In this document: piece after piece, positions 62,053-64,000 of the stretch
Layout: every line of letters begins with the position of its first letter
How positions within the stretch are numbered: position 1 is the stretch's first letter
From: Sphingomonas sp. OK281
GTDB taxonomy: Bacteria > Pseudomonadota > Alphaproteobacteria > Sphingomonadales > Sphingomonadaceae
Direction: 5' to 3'
DNA length: 64,000 nucleotides
NCBI RefSeq assembly: GCF_900115295.1
Contig: NZ_FOVZ01000002.1
Span: 434,001 to 498,000, forward strand
Notes under the pieces: generated by a model
Database searches by the model: none
Told to the model about the DNA's origin: nothing
What the model saw: only the letters and a program-made list of their open reading frames with translations
Made by a program: the position numbers and the translations under genes

Positions 62053-63418
62053 ATTGGACGGCCGATCGAATCATCGTTCGCGGCACCAGAGTCGAGGCGA
62101 CCGCAATGACCTCGCGGACGCTTCTGGTCGCGCCACCGCCGCCGAACGGGCCGTTGGTGTAGAGAGCCTCAACCTCTGCGCCGATCCGCCGCGCGTCGGC
62201 ATGGCTTTGCGTACGTCCGGCGACGCGGACCCGGACTTCGCGTATCGACTCCCGATCCGCCGATAGGGTGCGATCGACCGCGTCGATGCCGATCAGTTCG
62301 GTACGAAGTTCGCGTATCGGTACGCCGATGATCGCCAGCCGTTCGCGAACGATCTCCAATGCCAGTTGCCCACGCGCCGCGGCCCCCATGCCGGCATAGG
62401 ATATCTGACCCTCGCCGATGAACCCGTCCTTATAGCCGATCGAGACCTTGAGCGTTTCGGGGCGCGCCCCACCCGTGCCGCCGGTCACTGCGATGCGATC
62501 CGAGCCGACCTCACGAAAGACGACATTGCGGAAATCGGCGACCGCATCGGGTTGAAGATAAGCCCCCGGATCGAGAATCTCGTACAACAGCTGTTCCTTG
62601 CACGCGGCGATCGACAGCCGTCCGCCCGATCCGTCGACCTTGCTCAGGATCGCCGATCCGTCCGCGGAGACCTCGGCGATCGGAAAGCCCAGGCGAGCGA
62701 GGCCAGGGACCTCCTTGATGCCGGGATCGGCAAAGTAGCCGCCGGTTAGCTGCCCTGCGCATTCGAGGAGGTGGCCAACCAGCGTGCCTCGCCCGAGCAA
62801 CGTCCACTCGTCGGCATGCCAGCCAAAATGATGGACGAGCGGACCGAGGAACAACGCTGGATCGCTGACGCGGCCCGTGATGACGACGTCGGCGCCGCCA
62901 TCTAGCGCCTCGACTATACCCGCCGCGCCGAGATAGGCGTTGGCCGACACGATCGCGTCGCCCAGATCCGCACTGGTGCCGTCGCGGTCGATCAGCGGCC
63001 AGCGCTGGCTGTTGACGATATCGAGGACGTCGTCGCCCATCACGGCAGCGATCTTCAGCCCGTCGAGACCCATCTCGCGTGCGATCCGGGCCACGCAGCG
63101 GGCGGCTGCGACGGGGTTGGCGGCGCCCATGTTGGTGACGATCCGCACGCCGCGCGCACGCGCTGGCGCAAGTACGGCGCGCATCCGGTCTTCGAGCAAG
63201 GGATCGTATCCCGCCTCGGGGTCGGCCTGCCGTGCGGCTTGTGCAATTGCGATCGTGCGTTCGGCAAGGCATTCGAACACCAGGAAATCGAGCGCGCCAT
63301 GTTTCGCGAGCTCGATCGCCGGTTCGATCCGGTCGCCCGAATATCCGGCCCCCGCACCGATCCTCAACGGAGGGAAATCGCCCGAACCGGCGTCCTGGAG
63401 GAAAACGTCGTTCGTCAT
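62039..63418 (-). CDS. AtuA-like protein (DUF1446), acyclic terpene utilisation family
   Basis: 459 aa. LRIGAGAGYSGDRIEPAIELAKHGALDFLVFECLAERTIAIAQAA is the DUF1446 start; later VRIVTNMGAANPVAAAR, DVVITGRVSDPALFLGPLVHHFGW and GTGGARPETLKVSIGYKDGFIGEGQISYAG. AtuA is needed for citronellol/geraniol breakdown in Pseudomonas, though the reaction is not settled. ATG 63418 overlaps the transporter stop by four bases. Confidence 0.86.
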   Translation of the reverse strand: MTNDVFLQDAGSGDFPPLRIGAGAGYSGDRIEPAIELAKHGALDFLVFECLAERTIAIAQAARQADPEAGYDPLLEDRMRAVLAPARARGVRIVTNMGAANPVAAARCVARIAREMGLDGLKIAAVMGDDVLDIVNSQRWPLIDRDGTSADLGDAIVSANAYLGAAGIVEALDGGADVVITGRVSDPALFLGPLVHHFGWHADEWTLLGRGTLVGHLLECAGQLTGGYFADPGIKEVPGLARLGFPIAEVSADGSAILSKVDGSGGRLSIAACKEQLLYEILDPGAYLQPDAVADFRNVVFREVGSDRIAVTGGTGGARPETLKVSIGYKDGFIGEGQISYAGMGAAARGQLALEIVRERLAIIGVPIRELRTELIGIDAVDRTLSADRESIREVRVRVAGRTQSHADARRIGAEVEALYTNGPFGGGGATRSVREVIAVASTLVPRTMIRSAVQYEVA

Positions 63419-64000
63419 AGGGGAAATAGTCCAAGGATAACCGCCGCGAGCGTCATGATCACCGAGGCCGCGAACAGCCAAGGGATCGAGAACCGCTGAT
63501 GCGCGCCGAGTTCGATGCCGCTCAACCCGGCGACTAGGAAGGTGGCCGGGGTGAGGGGGCTTACGGGGAAGCCAGTGGTCATCTGACCGAGCAGGGCAGC
63601 CTGTGCGACCTTGACCGAGGGCACGCCGAAATGGCCCGCGACTTCGGCTATGACGGGTAGTACGCCCATGTAGAAACTATCGGGATCGAACACGAGGCTG
63701 AGTGGCATCGCCAGCAGGCCGAGAAAAACGGGAATGTGGGTGCCCACTCCGTCCGGGACATGGGATACCGACGCGACCGCAAGCGCGCGGATCATGCCCG
63801 AACCCGACATGATTCCCGTGAACGCGCCGGCCGCGAACAGGATCGACGCCATCAACAGTGCCGCGTGCGCGTGGGCATCGATCCGACTGCGCTGTTCGCC
63901 AGCCGAGGGATAGTTAATGACGAGCGCGAGTGCGGTCCCGGCCATGAACGCGACGGCAGGCTCGATCGCGCCACTCACCATGACGCCGACGACGACCAGC
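63415..64000 (-). CDS. CitMHS-family carboxylate transporter, partial
   Basis: About 195 C-terminal residues are visible; the gene continues past the right edge. Several hydrophobic segments and GAFTGIMSGSGMIRALA, PLSLVFDPDSFYMGVLPVIAEVAGHFGV and GQMTTGFPVSPLTPATFLVAGL, typical of CitMHS (citrate-Mg/Ca) transporters. It would take up a di- or tricarboxylate. It is the upstream partner of the AtuA pair. Confidence 0.85.
   Translation of the reverse strand, partial: LVVVGVMVSGAIEPAVAFMAGTALALVINYPSAGEQRSRIDAHAHAALLMASILFAAGAFTGIMSGSGMIRALAVASVSHVPDGVGTHIPVFLGLLAMPLSLVFDPDSFYMGVLPVIAEVAGHFGVPSVKVAQAALLGQMTTGFPVSPLTPATFLVAGLSGIELGAHQRFSIPWLFAASVIMTLAAVILGLFPL

Overview
The window is high-GC DNA with gene content typical of a Sphingomonas-like alphaproteobacterium: two large TonB-dependent receptors, many flavoproteins, Tat-exported DUF1838 proteins, an AtuA (DUF1446) pair and dispersed palindromic repeats. 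No rRNA, complete tRNA or CRISPR array was found.

Region 1 (about 1-10,780) is the right-hand part of an integrated phage-like element. Every gene is on the minus strand. From right to left come a P4-type tyrosine integrase, an unknown 288-aa protein, an excisionase-type HTH protein, small accessory proteins, a CHC2/Toprim primase and a DUF3987 helicase-like protein. Then come a candidate replication origin (two opposed arrays of three 9-bp iterons around an AT-rich core), two related small HTH regulators separated by hairpin-bearing repeats, a ribbon-helix-helix protein, two virion-type or unknown proteins and a Panacea-domain antitoxin with its partner. The right end carries a match to a tRNA-Ser 3' end. 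Just outside lies a decayed IS3-family transposase.

Region 2 (about 11,800-18,600) holds two TonB-dependent receptors flanking an exported alpha/beta hydrolase and the first of three DUF1838 proteins.

Region 3 (about 19,000-64,000) is a dense catabolic island of about 36 genes in at least ten transcription units. It has two aldehyde dehydrogenases, HyuA/HyuB, an ICL/PEP-mutase-family lyase, a zinc alcohol dehydrogenase, an IclR regulator, two aromatic-ring-type FAD monooxygenases, a PuuE/NodB-type cyclic-amide hydrolase, an Asp/Glu-racemase-family enzyme and two membrane transporters. It also has two beta-lactamase-fold serine hydrolases, a short luciferase-like protein, an amine oxidase beside a cytochrome c, two VOC proteins, a VAO-type oxidase, a fumarate-reductase-type flavoprotein with a methyltransferase, an SDR, a MmgE/PrpD protein, an isochorismatase-fold hydrolase, LeuC/LeuD-like hydro-lyase subunits, a GH3 glycosidase and the AtuA pair with a CitMHS transporter.

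A perfect 23-bp palindrome stands just before the IclR gene. Related sequences stand in four other intergenic regions upstream of separate operons. This suggests that one IclR regulator controls much of the island. The substrate cannot be named from sequence. The enzyme set fits oxidation and ring opening of an imported, probably N-heterocyclic or otherwise cyclic aromatic/terpenoid compound to a branched dicarboxylate, followed by hydration and lyase cleavage. That reading is inference.
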